Source of the DNA: Nitzschia sp. DOCU1 | Taxonomy: Eukaryota > Bacillariophyta > Bacillariophyceae > Bacillariales > Bacillariaceae | DNA: 64,000 nucleotides | Direction: 5' to 3' | NCBI GenBank assembly: GCA_951394045.1 | Contig: OX595996.1 | Span: 806,001-870,000, forward strand | In this document: in pieces, positions 1 through 10,200 of the stretch | Numbering within the stretch: position 1 is the stretch's first letter | How the letters are laid out: each line of letters begins with the position of its first letter | Notes under the pieces: generated by a model | Databases searched by the model: none | Seen by the model: the letters and a program-made list of their open reading frames with translations, nothing else | Told to the model about the DNA's origin: nothing | Made by a program: the position numbers and the translations under genes

Positions 1-1629
1 GCCGATGTCCACCCCGCCGTCGCGATCGTGGTTATGTGGGCCGGAATCACCTGGATGTCGATGGTTGAGGGTGGACAGTGCTCCATGGTGGGTCTGCCTC
101 CAGTCAACAAGGACCTCTACAAGGAATCTCACCCCATCACCCACCAGATCTGCTCCGTCGGGTTCGCCGGGGACAACCTGGACCGATACCTCATGGGACG
201 CCAGTTCATGGTAATCTTCATCAACTTTACCATCAACATGTGCGGTGCTCCACTTTCTGGCGCCGAAGTCTTCAACTTCCCCGACTGGTTGACAAACATC
301 TTTCTTGGATCTGGTATTGCCATGGTTTTAACCGTCGTCACTGTCGGACAGCTCACGGCTCAGGTATGATCGACTACCTTGACTGATTGTCGTCTTTATC
401 CTTCTTTCTATGCACTAACCCATGTGATACTTTTGCAACAGACCAACGCCTCGCACTGCATGCTTGACTACATCAACACCCACTTCATGACCTTTACCTT
501 CTGGATGGCTATGCTTATCGAGAAGACCGGTGTCATGCACACTTCGTACCTTATCCAATACTTCTTCTACTGGATGGCCGGAAAGAAAATCATCACCAAC
601 GAAGGCCCTCGATCCCCCCTTCAGGCTATCTGGTTCTGGGGACGATGCGTCTGGTCAGTTGCTATCCTTATCTTCTGCCTCACCGTCACTTTGACGGCTC
701 TTTTCGAAGGAAAGACGACAATGTGGCCAGGTGTCCCCAACGGTGTAGCCGTTGTTCTGTTCTTTGTGCTAATGTCCGTTGTCGGTACATTGGAGGCTAT
801 GCAAATCGCCTTCTTCGCCGTTTCGAAGCTTCCCAAGAGCGAGCGCGGAACACACCCCATGGCCATGAAGACTTGCGAGGTCTTGTTCCGTGGAGAAGGA
901 CGCAACCTTCCAGGTTTCATGGTCGGACGTCAAATGTGCGTCACTCTCTGCTTCTTCGTCATTGCCCGTGTCACTAGCTTGAGCTATGAGATTGGTGTCG
1001 ACGAGAACATCTTCGGTGTGTCCGATCCCATCCAAAAGTTCTTCAACACGGGTCTATTGGGTGCCATCATCACCACCATTCTTGGATCCATCTCGTGGCA
1101 ATTGGTTGCCATCGTGTGGCCTCTGCAGTTCTTGAATAACCCCATCGTCTATGTTCTCCTTCGATTTGCGCTGTTCTTGGAGTGGACTGGTATCTGCTCT
1201 GGAGCCTGGTTCTTGGGTATCATCCACAAGAAGGTTATGGGATTCCAGCTCGATGAAGTTTACATTGGCACCCCCGAAGAGCGTGCCGCCATGGATAAGG
1301 CCGACTTGTCGTCCGAGAAGGGAGACTCTGTCGCTGAACCACACTTGGGAACCCAACTTCTTAACTACGCTCCGGGTGCCAAGACCATCCCCGACGAGTG
1401 GAAGGTCAGCAGATTTATCACCAGCAAATCCTTCTCGGAACGCCGTGCAGAAATCTTGAGCAACATTAAGGAACTTCGCGAGCAACTCGGCAAGGCTGAG
1501 TCGAAGGATGAGAAGGATGCCTTTGAATCTGGTCTCAAGATGGAGATTGCCGCCCTCAAGTCTCTGAATGAAGAGCAAGCCGGGGAAGAGGATGCCAACG
1601 ACACCGATTTGGAGATGGTTGAATCCTAG
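1..1629 (+). CDS. SIT: Silicon transporter (SIT), upstream tandem copy, 5' end cut off by the window
   Basis: Sodium-coupled silicic acid transporter of the plasma membrane, about ten membrane helices plus a cytosolic coiled coil. Exon 1 is 1-363 (open from the first base), a 78-bp GT-AG intron follows (364-441), and exon 2 is 442-1629. By comparison with the downstream copy about 37 N-terminal residues lie outside the window. Visible motifs are EGGQ in exon 1, GRQ, CMLD just after the splice site, a second GRQ, and a charged coiled-coil tail. The second EGxQ motif reads EAMQ here (nt 793-804) instead of EGMQ. Intron position and phase match the next gene, so the two are tandem duplicates. 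Codon use is strongly biased to C-ending codons, which suggests high expression. Confidence 0.95.
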
Positions 1630-2202
1630 TTGACATTTTGCTGGCTCGTTTTGTGGCCTTGATGTGCAAGGCAGGACGGTGGGTAGTGTGGATGTACCCG
1701 GTACATAATAGAACTATGTATATTTTTATCAAATCATCTCACGACGATTCATTCCCCCAAGTTGGAGCATATCCTTTGTTCTACTCTCTACGGTAGCTAC
1801 TAGCAACAGGAACTTTTTCTGTGAGCCAGTGGGAGGATCGTGGATGGCGATGCGCACTCGGAAACACATGAAGAAAAGTACCGACCGATTGCCGACTAAC
1901 GCATTGAAAAACGCTCAATTCCATTCCAACCACATTTTAACGCCTCCATTCTAACAAACCGGATTCATGAGGCATATACAGCTATCGTGGAAAGTCGGCA
2001 TGGCCCGCCAACGGACAGTTACACGGACTGGGCGTAGATCCTTCCCCAGTTCTTTCATTCATCTTTCGTTCTAGGATCTCACTCTCCTGCTCTCATTATT
2101 TCCGACGATCGACTTTCTTTCGTCCTTTGGCTTTTGCTCATCTTGCATAAGTTTTTCTCTTTCATCCTTTCTTTCTTTGATAAAAGCCAAAACAACCTAA
2201 AC
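1630..2202. promoter_or_regulatory. Intergenic region between the two SIT genes
   Basis: Holds the 3' flank of the first SIT and the promoter and leader of the second. No gene is visible. The last 150 bases or so before the second ATG are rich in pyrimidines (TTTCTTTCGTCC-like runs), as is common in leaders of well-expressed diatom genes. No clear TATA box was assigned. Confidence 0.4.
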
Positions 2203-3973
2203 ATGCAATTCTCAACTTTCGATTACGTGAAGATGGGTTACTCCATGTTCCTGGTGATCTTCTCCATCGTTATTGTAACAGCCTTGCAATTCGAGGGGAA
2301 CACCAAGCTCTCTGCCGACGTTCACCCCGCCCTTGCGGTCGTGGTCATGTGGGCTGGTATCACCTGGATGACCATGGTTGAGGGTGGTCAGTGCTCCATG
2401 GTCGGTCTTCCTCCGGTCAACAAGGATCTCTACAAGGAATCTCACCCCATCACCCACAAGATTGCCTCCCTCGGATTCAAGGGAGATAACTTGGACCGAT
2501 ACCTCATGGGACGTCAGTTCATGGTCATCTTCATCAACTTTACCATCAATATGTGCGGTGCTCCTCTTTCTGGTGCCGAAGTCTTCAACTTCCCCAGCTG
2601 GATCGAAAACATCTTCCTTGGATCTGGTATTGCCATGGTTTTGACCGTCGTCACTGTCGGACAGCTCACGGCCCAGGTAAGCTCGACAATGCTGACTGAT
2701 TGTTGTTCCGTTTCATTGTTCATACAATGCACTCACCTATGTTTTATTTTTGCAACAGACCAACGCCTCGCACTGCATGCTTGACTACATCAACACCCAC
2801 TTCATGACCTTCACCCTCTATGTTACCCTGGTCATCGAGGCGACTGGTGTCATGCACACTTCGTACCTTATCCAATACTTCTTCTACTGGTTGGGCGGAA
2901 AGGCCATTATCACCAACGAAGCCCCTCGCAGCCCCATGCAAGCTCTCTGGTTCTGGGGACGATGCGTCTGGTCCCTTGCTATCCTCGGTTTCGCCATGGC
3001 TGTCACTTTGGCTGCCCTTTTCCAAGGAAAGACTACCATGTGGGCCGGTGTCCCCAACGGTGTTTCCGTCGTCCTCTTCTTCTTGCTCATGTCCGTCGTC
3101 GGTTGCTTGGAGGGTATGCAAATCGCCTTCTTCGCTGTCTCTAAGCTTCCGAAGAGCGAACGTGGATCCCACGCCATGGCCATGAAGACTTGCGAGGTCT
3201 TGTTCCGCGGAGAAGGACGCAATCTTCCCGGATTCATGGTTGGACGTCAAATGTGTGTCACTCTTTGCTTCTTCGTCATTGCCCGTGTCACTACCGTGAA
3301 CGTTGAGATTGGTGTCGACGAGAACATCTTTGGTGTCTCTGATTCCATCCAAAAGTTCTTCAACATGGGTTTCTTGGGTGCCATCATCACCACCATCCTT
3401 GGATCCATCTCGTGGCAATTGGTTGCCATCGTCTTCCCTCTTGAGTTCTTGTCGAACCCCGTTGTCTACGTCCTTCTCCGATGGTGCTTGTTCCTTGAGT
3501 GGACTGGTATCTGCTCCGGAGCCTGGTTCTTGGGTATCGTCCACAAGAAGGTTGCTGGATTCCAGCTCGATGAAGTCTACATTGGCACCCCCGAAGAGCG
3601 TGCCGCCATGGACAAGGCCGACTTGTCGTCCGAGAAGGGAGACTCTGTCGCTGAACCACACTTGGGAACCAACGTTCTCCTTTATGCCCCCGGAGCCAAG
3701 ACCATCCCCGCCGAGTGGAATAGCAGCCGATTTATGCCCAACAAGTCCTTCTCTGAACGCCGCGCAGAAATCTTGGGCAACATTAAGGAACTTCGCGAGC
3801 AAATCGGCAAGGCTGAGTCCAAGGAAGAAAAGGATGCTTTTGAATCTGGTCTCAAGATGGAGATTGCCGCCCTCAAGTCTCTGAATGAAGAGCAAGCCGG
3901 GGAAGAGGATGGCGACGACACCGATGTGGATACCAAGGACGCCAAGGAAGGGTCGATTGTCGACTCTGTTTAG
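2203..3973 (+). CDS. SIT: Silicon transporter (SIT), complete downstream tandem copy
   Basis: Complete SIT gene: exon 1 is 2203-2676, an 82-bp intron (GTAAGC...ACAG) is 2677-2758, exon 2 is 2759-3973, giving 562 residues, near the family's usual length of about 550. The start is the ATG at 2203; an in-frame codon further upstream at 2134 is not ATG. EGGQ lies at residues 60-63, GRQ at 103-105, CMLD at 164-167, EGMQ at 276-279 and GRQ at 320-322; the paired EGxQ/GRQ motifs are the signature of diatom SITs and are proposed to bind silicic acid. The last 80 residues or so are a charged coiled coil. The protein imports silicic acid for building the frustule. It is closely related to the gene upstream, above all in the C-terminal half. 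Confidence 0.97.
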
Positions 3974-4344
3974 ACAGTTTTGCTTCATAAACCAGCTATG
4001 TGTTTGTGGCCTTGACATGTACAAGGCCTCATGTCGTGCATATGATTGCCAAGATCTGCTTCGACATTTTCATTGTAAACGATGTACCTAATAGATATCT
4101 ATATTATAGATCACCAAATTATTTGAAAACATTTTACCATTAGCCCAAGTCTTGCACCGGAGAGCTATTGGCAATGACTCGGCCCGGCGAAAGCTTCGAC
4201 GACACCGCCGCCCCGCATCATTTCTGGCTGAATGGACCTCTCTGTAGCTAGTAGAAGTCTCTCTAGATACTAGGAGCTATTAGAGGACTCACTACCTAGT
4301 ACTATTCAGGTACATGGTAGAAGTGCGCGGGGGCTGCACGGAAG
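3974..4344. other. Intergenic region between convergent SIT and sulfotransferase genes
   Basis: Shared 3' flank of two convergent genes. No coding potential seen. It contains a cluster of CTAGTAG/TAGGAGCTA-like short words around 4241-4320, similar to those in other intergenic regions of the window. Confidence 0.4.
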
Positions 4345-5550
4345 TTACAGTGTCCCTCTATTCATCATCAACGGGAGAGCTTTGTACGCAAGACATGCTG
4401 CTTGAGCCCATTCGTCCCATGCGAAGGATCCTTGCTCGTTTGCTGATCGATCCACCCCGCAGTCATGGTAGAGTCGTCTCATGGTTTCTTCCTTCTCGGA
4501 TTCGTGCAAATTGACGGCACGCCGAAGCAGTTCTTCGTACAGCTGGAGTTCAGGAACCAAATAGCAGCAAAGCACCTGAATTCCTGTGGCGGAGAGACTC
4601 CCGCGAACCGCATGATACTGACTACCATGAGTATAGATCATGCCGGCACTGTCAAACACACCAGCTCCTCCGAGCATACGATCGACCCGAGAAAGATCAT
4701 CCCATAATTGTTCCGTGCGAAGGACTAGCACCGGTCGGTTAGGGCGCATCGCTGTACTCAAGCGATGATAGTAAAAATAATTCATTCTCAAGTGCGAAGC
4801 TGCTATGGTAGAACCTTGCCCCGCCAGCGTCCGCTTAGCAGTATCCAAACAGCGTTTCTGCTTCTTTGAGAACTTTTCTCGCCCTCGTTGATCCGCCAGC
4901 TCTAGCAAGTCCGTCATGTCCTGAATCGTCGGAAAGCACTCGATATAAAACTGCTTGACATCTGGTGGCATGCTCTGCCCTCCGTACCGGCTCGGAAGTT
5001 GATTGCTAGGATGATCAAAATCAAAGGCCGACACTGCCCGAGCAATGGGGTTTCGAAGCGTAATCAGAAACAAGCTGGCGTGATCCATCCACTCGATGTA
5101 ATCTTTGCGGGGGCCAAAGTGGAGCGTGGCCTTTGTAATTTCGGATACCTGAGAGCCGTTGGTTAATGTTCGAAGGCACTTCCGACGCCTTGCTTGACCT
5201 TCATACCACATGCAATTCGAATGGAGAACCTTGTCCAAGGTGATGCCTCCAGTTTTCCCCACGTGCACATAAATTGCCGAATGACTTCTTGTCGATTGCC
5301 CGTTGGTGGACGGAGGCGGTGGAGGTAGTGGCAGAAGCGGCAGGGAATTTGTTAAATTCCCTGCTGCGATTGGCAGTGTCTTGCGAGGCACAACAGACGT
5401 CACCTTGCCAACCGATGACCCACTGGGGTAGCCTTGTAGTTGCACCACCCAACATCGACTCGACAACACGAGGATCAAGCCGCAAATGAGGCACGAACCA
5501 ACAAATGTTCGACGGCCGACATTCCTCCACCGGATCATGCTCACGAGCAT
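4345..5550 (-). CDS. Type II membrane sulfotransferase family protein
   Basis: Predicted Golgi enzyme that moves sulfate from PAPS to a glycan or other acceptor. The 401-residue protein has a short basic N-terminus and one hydrophobic anchor (about residues 17-31), then a Pro-rich stem (71-80). The 5'-phosphosulfate loop is HVGKTGG (about 96-102), and the 3'-phosphate-binding segment is LITLRNPIARAVSAF (about 162-176). The ATG at 5550 puts the anchor in the usual place. The acceptor cannot be told from the sequence; sulfated polysaccharides of the cell surface are a reasonable guess. It is convergent with the SIT gene. The Copia element sits 290 bp upstream of its start and may have moved promoter elements away. 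Confidence 0.85.
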   Translation of the reverse strand: MLVSMIRWRNVGRRTFVGSCLICGLILVLSSRCWVVQLQGYPSGSSVGKVTSVVPRKTLPIAAGNLTNSLPLLPLPPPPPSTNGQSTRSHSAIYVHVGKTGGITLDKVLHSNCMWYEGQARRRKCLRTLTNGSQVSEITKATLHFGPRKDYIEWMDHASLFLITLRNPIARAVSAFDFDHPSNQLPSRYGGQSMPPDVKQFYIECFPTIQDMTDLLELADQRGREKFSKKQKRCLDTAKRTLAGQGSTIAASHLRMNYFYYHRLSTAMRPNRPVLVLRTEQLWDDLSRVDRMLGGAGVFDSAGMIYTHGSQYHAVRGSLSATGIQVLCCYLVPELQLYEELLRRAVNLHESEKEETMRRLYHDCGVDRSANEQGSFAWDEWAQAACLAYKALPLMMNRGTL

Positions 5551-5660
5551 GCGATTGTCCGACTATGCTCTTGTGGACCAAGATTCGTGATAGAGATAGA
5601 ATGCAAATCAGGTATGGTCGAATTACCCCCCAAGAACAAGGACTAATATAGCCTTCGCCA

Positions 5661-5684
5661 TCAGATCAGATCAGATCAGATCAG
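5661..5684. repeat. Short tandem repeat (TCAGA)n
   Basis: Nearly five copies of the pentamer TCAGA, directly upstream of the sulfotransferase gene. A microsatellite, likely to vary in length between strains. Confidence 0.9.
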
Positions 5685-5839
5685 CGAGCACCGCTACTGT
5701 AGTCTTATTCGAACCAGTCCATTTCGCGCACCTTCGCGTATGCTTCGTTGCGCGCTCGCAAACGAAAAATCCCTCCAACCCCGTGACGCGTTGCAAAAGA
5801 ACATGCCCATATCGCGAAGATCTTTAGGAACCACATGCC

Positions 5840-6123
5840 TGTTGAAACCACGCGCAACCTCACTAGTCCTCGAACCCAATCAGAGTATCGATCCAGACCA
5901 AGCTTATTGTCTATCGGGAGACCTGATATTCTTATGCAAGTCGGATTATTTTAAATATAATGACAGCCTCTCTACTCTTTTGTTTCTCGTCCGCCATCGT
6001 CGATAGTTCTCGAATGACTGGCGGGAGGCCGTCCACGTGTTTTATTATTCCATGCAATTTTACTGATGGTATGTGTGTACGTATGCGTCGGCACCGTACC
6101 CTTAGTATCGTCGATATTCAACA
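5840..6123 (-). repeat. 3' LTR of the Copia element
   Basis: 284-bp LTR with TG...CA ends and 7-bp terminal inverted repeats TGTTGAA/TTCAACA. The left flank is ATGCC. In element orientation it holds a TATA-like stretch (complement of 5945-5961). Confidence 0.95.
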
Positions 6124-6144
6124 CACTCCTGCGGTGCTGATGCT

Positions 6145-7221
6145 CTAGTTGTTGTTCATGATGGCATCTCGGAACTTGGTGAAAGCGGCGCCTTGTAGCG
6201 GCTTCGTGAAGAAATCCCCGATCATCATCTCGGTCGGACAGTGCTGCAGTGTTACCTCTCCGCTTGCGATGCGGTCTTGCACGAAGAAGTATCGAATGTT
6301 GATGTGACGAGTCTTCTTGCCACTTGATGCTCTTCCATTTTTCTCTAGGAGCATTGCGCTTTTATTATCCTGGTAGAGGCGGTTCTCCTGAACTTCGTAG
6401 CCCTGCGCCTCTAAAAAATATCTCGTCCAGAGCGCCTGTCCAATCATGTCGCTCATTCCTATCACCTCCGCCTCAGTGGAGCTCTTGGCATTCAATTTAT
6501 GCTTCGAAGAGTTGGCATAGGGCACTCCTTTGCCCATTGTCATTGCCCCACCCGTATGGCCTCGCATATCTGGGTGCACTGCATATGACGAGTCAATATA
6601 CCATTTTATAACCAATGCGTCATCTGCCTCCAGTATAAGCGGCATATTCCTGGTGCCTCGAAGATATTTCATGGCACGGGTAAGTTTCTTGTAATCGTCC
6701 TTGTCTGGCCCCCGTACTCGTGTACTCAGGAATGCCACTGCCGTTTGTATATCTGGGCGTGCACGCTTGCAGAGAAATAGAAGTTTCGCCGTCACGTAGT
6801 GGAAAAATACACTGTCATCTTCGGACAGTGGATCAGCTTTCTCGTTAACTTCAAACAGATGGCTGGCAGCTGGCGTCACGGACTCCCCGTCCATGATGGG
6901 GGGCATTTCCTCGAGCATCTTTTCAATGTAGTCGAACATTGTGATTTGCACTTTTCCTGGCAAGGAATAATCAATCGTCATCCCCAGATATTCATGAATG
7001 TCGCCTCGATTCACCGAGAGCGGTTTGCGTTCGCCATATTTGTGCTCAAGAGTTTCAATGAGTGAACTCACTACGTCTGGGTCCTTGTGTGATATCTTCA
7101 GATCATCAACGTGCCACAGCACTGTGCATTGTTCGCCATCAACGATTTTGTTGGCGACACAGGAGTCGTATGGGTTCTTCTCAAAGCCCAGGCTCTCTAG
7201 GAATGCTGAGAGGTTTTGCCA
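6145..7221 (-). CDS. Copia polyprotein, downstream fragment (RT C-terminal part and RNase H)
   Basis: Continues the polyprotein after the frameshift. Seen in order: the end of the RT fingers/palm, the RT catalytic motif WHVDDLKI (the Copia equivalent of YVDD), then RNase H with IDSSYAVHPDMRGHTGG and the SSTEAEVIGMSD motif, and the typical HINIRYFFVQDRI and TKPLQG segments near the end. The frame is open back to the homopolymer at 7221-7228 but has no initiating ATG of its own, so it would be made only by frameshifting there or not at all. Stop is at 6145-6147. Confidence 0.9.
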   Translation of the reverse strand, partial: WQNLSAFLESLGFEKNPYDSCVANKIVDGEQCTVLWHVDDLKISHKDPDVVSSLIETLEHKYGERKPLSVNRGDIHEYLGMTIDYSLPGKVQITMFDYIEKMLEEMPPIMDGESVTPAASHLFEVNEKADPLSEDDSVFFHYVTAKLLFLCKRARPDIQTAVAFLSTRVRGPDKDDYKKLTRAMKYLRGTRNMPLILEADDALVIKWYIDSSYAVHPDMRGHTGGAMTMGKGVPYANSSKHKLNAKSSTEAEVIGMSDMIGQALWTRYFLEAQGYEVQENRLYQDNKSAMLLEKNGRASSGKKTRHINIRYFFVQDRIASGEVTLQHCPTEMMIGDFFTKPLQGAAFTKFRDAIMNNN

Positions 7222-10200
7222 AAAAAAAGAAGGGCGGCTCTCAGAGTCCCATAAAGTGCCTTTTTTAGTTCGGCATATAGAACCTTCTTTTTTCCTTCGA
7301 CCTGGATGTGCTTGCGGTACATGCTTGGGTTGAGCTTGGCGAGCAGTTCAGCCATGGTACCATCAAATCGGATAAAGACAGTCTCGTCCATGTCGGCCTG
7401 CATGAAGGCACCGGGCACATCCACTGTGGCTACGTCCCTGCCCTCTTTGGCGTCCATGATACATGACAAAAATAATGCTTCAAGGGCCACTGTTGGAGAT
7501 GACGCATCGGCCTTGTCAATGAAAGCCCTCTGCTTCCTTCCATCGGCGCAGCCTCTCCCCTTGATCCGGCCACATCGTTTCTGCTTCAGAAACATGAGAT
7601 ACTGCAGGGCGCTGCGCTTTTCTTCATGAGTCATGTCAGACCGGGGGGTCATAACGTCCATGTCGACAAGTTGCTCCAGCTCATCTTGTACTGCCTTGAT
7701 ACCCTCGTTGCCAAAGACCTGCAGACCTTTTTTAATATTGTATTGCGTCATAGCAATGCCTTGAATTTCGACTGGGTCCTTGGATGGGCTTATAATTCGG
7801 GTTTCATCATTCATCTCGAAGATTGACACGGATTTCTGCCCATAAATATTGAGCATGTGTGTCTCAATGAGTCGCTCAGGCTGGCGGCGTTCACGGGTGC
7901 TTCGTCGCAATAGAGGAGGTGGTTCCTGGTCTAGCACTGCTTCTTCGTGCATTATTTCTTCCTCGGGCACTCCTGCAATTCCTGCGATGTCTGGCACCAC
8001 TCCGTTTGGGTCTGCCATATCAGTGGCATCCTCTTCGACGTCTTCTTCGTCTTCTGGATGATCTGGGGGCCCATATTGGGTTTCCAGCGTGTCAGCAGCG
8101 GCTGGGAAAATTTCTTGGTCATCGGCTGGCCCATAATTCTCATCATCAAGGGTAGGAATTGGGTCATTGTCCAGATCGTCTGGATCCTCATCAGGATCAT
8201 AGTGGTCAGAATTTTCCTCGTCCTCTGATCCTTCACTGTCCGATTCATCATCCATTGGAGTGTTGTCGCGCCTGGTGAATGTGAGGGTCCTGTCCGCCTT
8301 ATTTTGTTGGGCAATGGCATGGACTCGGTCAATCACTTCACGTGGCATAGGCAGGGGGGTCCAGTGGGTACGGGTCAGTTGGAGTCCCGTTCTCAAGTTC
8401 ATAAAATGGTAGCCGCCTTGGATATTCCCTGTTGGCCCTAGACATATAGCGCCAATGGTGCGAGACAACATGGTGTTGTCGTGCTCTTCATGCGTTTGCG
8501 CATAGCCACCGAATTCGTATCGGCAGTGTGCCAAGTAGTTGGCCTTCAGGCCAGTGACAATAGTTCGTGGTGAAATTGTCTTTGAGATTCCGTCACCTGG
8601 CGGCATCATATTTAGCCAAAACACAGAGAAGTACACCATTTTCTTCAACATGATGTGGGGGAATGCGTTGAAGGGAAGCGAGTTGTAAAGTGAACGAACC
8701 CGCTCTTTCACCGTGCGTATGAACCGTTCCACCTCTGGCACGTGTTCATCAGCTCCACAAATGTTGAGATTTATTCCCAAGCCAGCCAGATCACCACGGA
8801 TTGTCTCAAATTGTCCATCGGCAAGGACTAGGCGCACCCTGAATCCTCGTTGGAAGTATGTCTTGATGATCAGGCTGAGGCACTTGAGGATACTCTTGGC
8901 AATCATGCTCGGCATGATTTCGGCTGTTCCGAACTTAATGTTCCTGGATATCGACATGAAAAAAGGAATTCTGTTGACTTTCATGATATCCACGCACAGT
9001 GCCACCACCTGGTAGCGATCCACGATTGTCACAGGCAAGGGAGTTGCAGTGACCGGCACGTGTGAGCTTGCGGTCCGTACCGTCTTCCCTTTTAGTGCCC
9101 CAAGGTCAGGGCCAAAAATGTCCTCGGCAGCCTTGATGTCGTCCACTGTGATGGGACAATTCGGCAATAGATTCTGCTGCACCATTTTTATAAAGCTCCG
9201 AGTGGATGGTCGCCCTACCATTGCCTGCAGCTTGCGGGCTTCCTCTGCCGAGGCGATGTCTCGATTGGTATAATGACTCTTTTTGTCATCAACAGTAACC
9301 ACGTTGAAGGACACTCCATTTTTATCTCTTTCTTCTTTCGTCTTTTCAGCCTTTTCAGCAATTAGGTTGAAAGAGACGCCACGCTTCTCTCGCACTTGAG
9401 TCTGCACGTCATGATAGTACAATCCCATAGGCCCTGTCCTGAACTCTCGGGTTGTGCCATCATCTTTGTGCACAACAAATACGTCATCTCCTGCACTGTC
9501 ATATGTGATACGAAACATTTCCTTGGCATGTGACAGGGATATAATGTTGGCAATACCACGTGGGTCAAACCATACCTCTCCGTAGCCAGGTAGGGTTCCC
9601 ATCAGCTTTGTCACTGAAGAGCCGTTGTTTGTGTTGATACGCATCGATCCCCCCACTTCGTGGATGTTACGGAGTAGGGCTGGGTTACAAAAAATATCAA
9701 CATTGGATTGGTTGTCGAGCAGTAGCCATGTTACAGGGATCTTGGACTTGGCAGCGTAGTTACAGACAGCTTCGCTGATCGTGCCATGGCATGTCGCGGT
9801 GCCTGTCGTGTTGAAGCATTCACTGCTTTGGAAGGATCCATGGATATGAAAGCCAAACCCCTCGTATAATTCCTCGATGCCCTCGAAGTCGCACATGGTG
9901 AGCTGCGCAATTCCAGTTTGCTCGACTGGCTCGTCATCCTCATCGTTATCACTCTTTTTCTTCCTTTTCGGCTCAGGGCAGTCTGTGGCATAATGCCCTT
10001 TTCTATCACAGTTAAAACAAGTAATGTGTTTGACGTCGCGCCTTTGTTTACCTTCTGTCGCCAGTGCCTCTCCATCCTGCTGGAAGGCTACACCATCGGC
10101 ATTCATGTACCGCCCCAGCGACCTGTTGGTTTCGCTTTTGTAGTATACCAGCATGTTATATGCTGCTCCAATGGTGCGTGGGTATTTGTCCACCCCTTGG

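Noticed and set aside
1054..1578. Antisense open frame in the first SIT
   Set aside because: Same cause as in the second SIT; its sequence matches the antisense frame there only because the genes are paralogous.
2744..4024. 426-codon open frame antisense to the second SIT gene
   Set aside because: It mirrors the SIT coding sequence; strong codon bias in SITs leaves the opposite strand open. No domain of its own.
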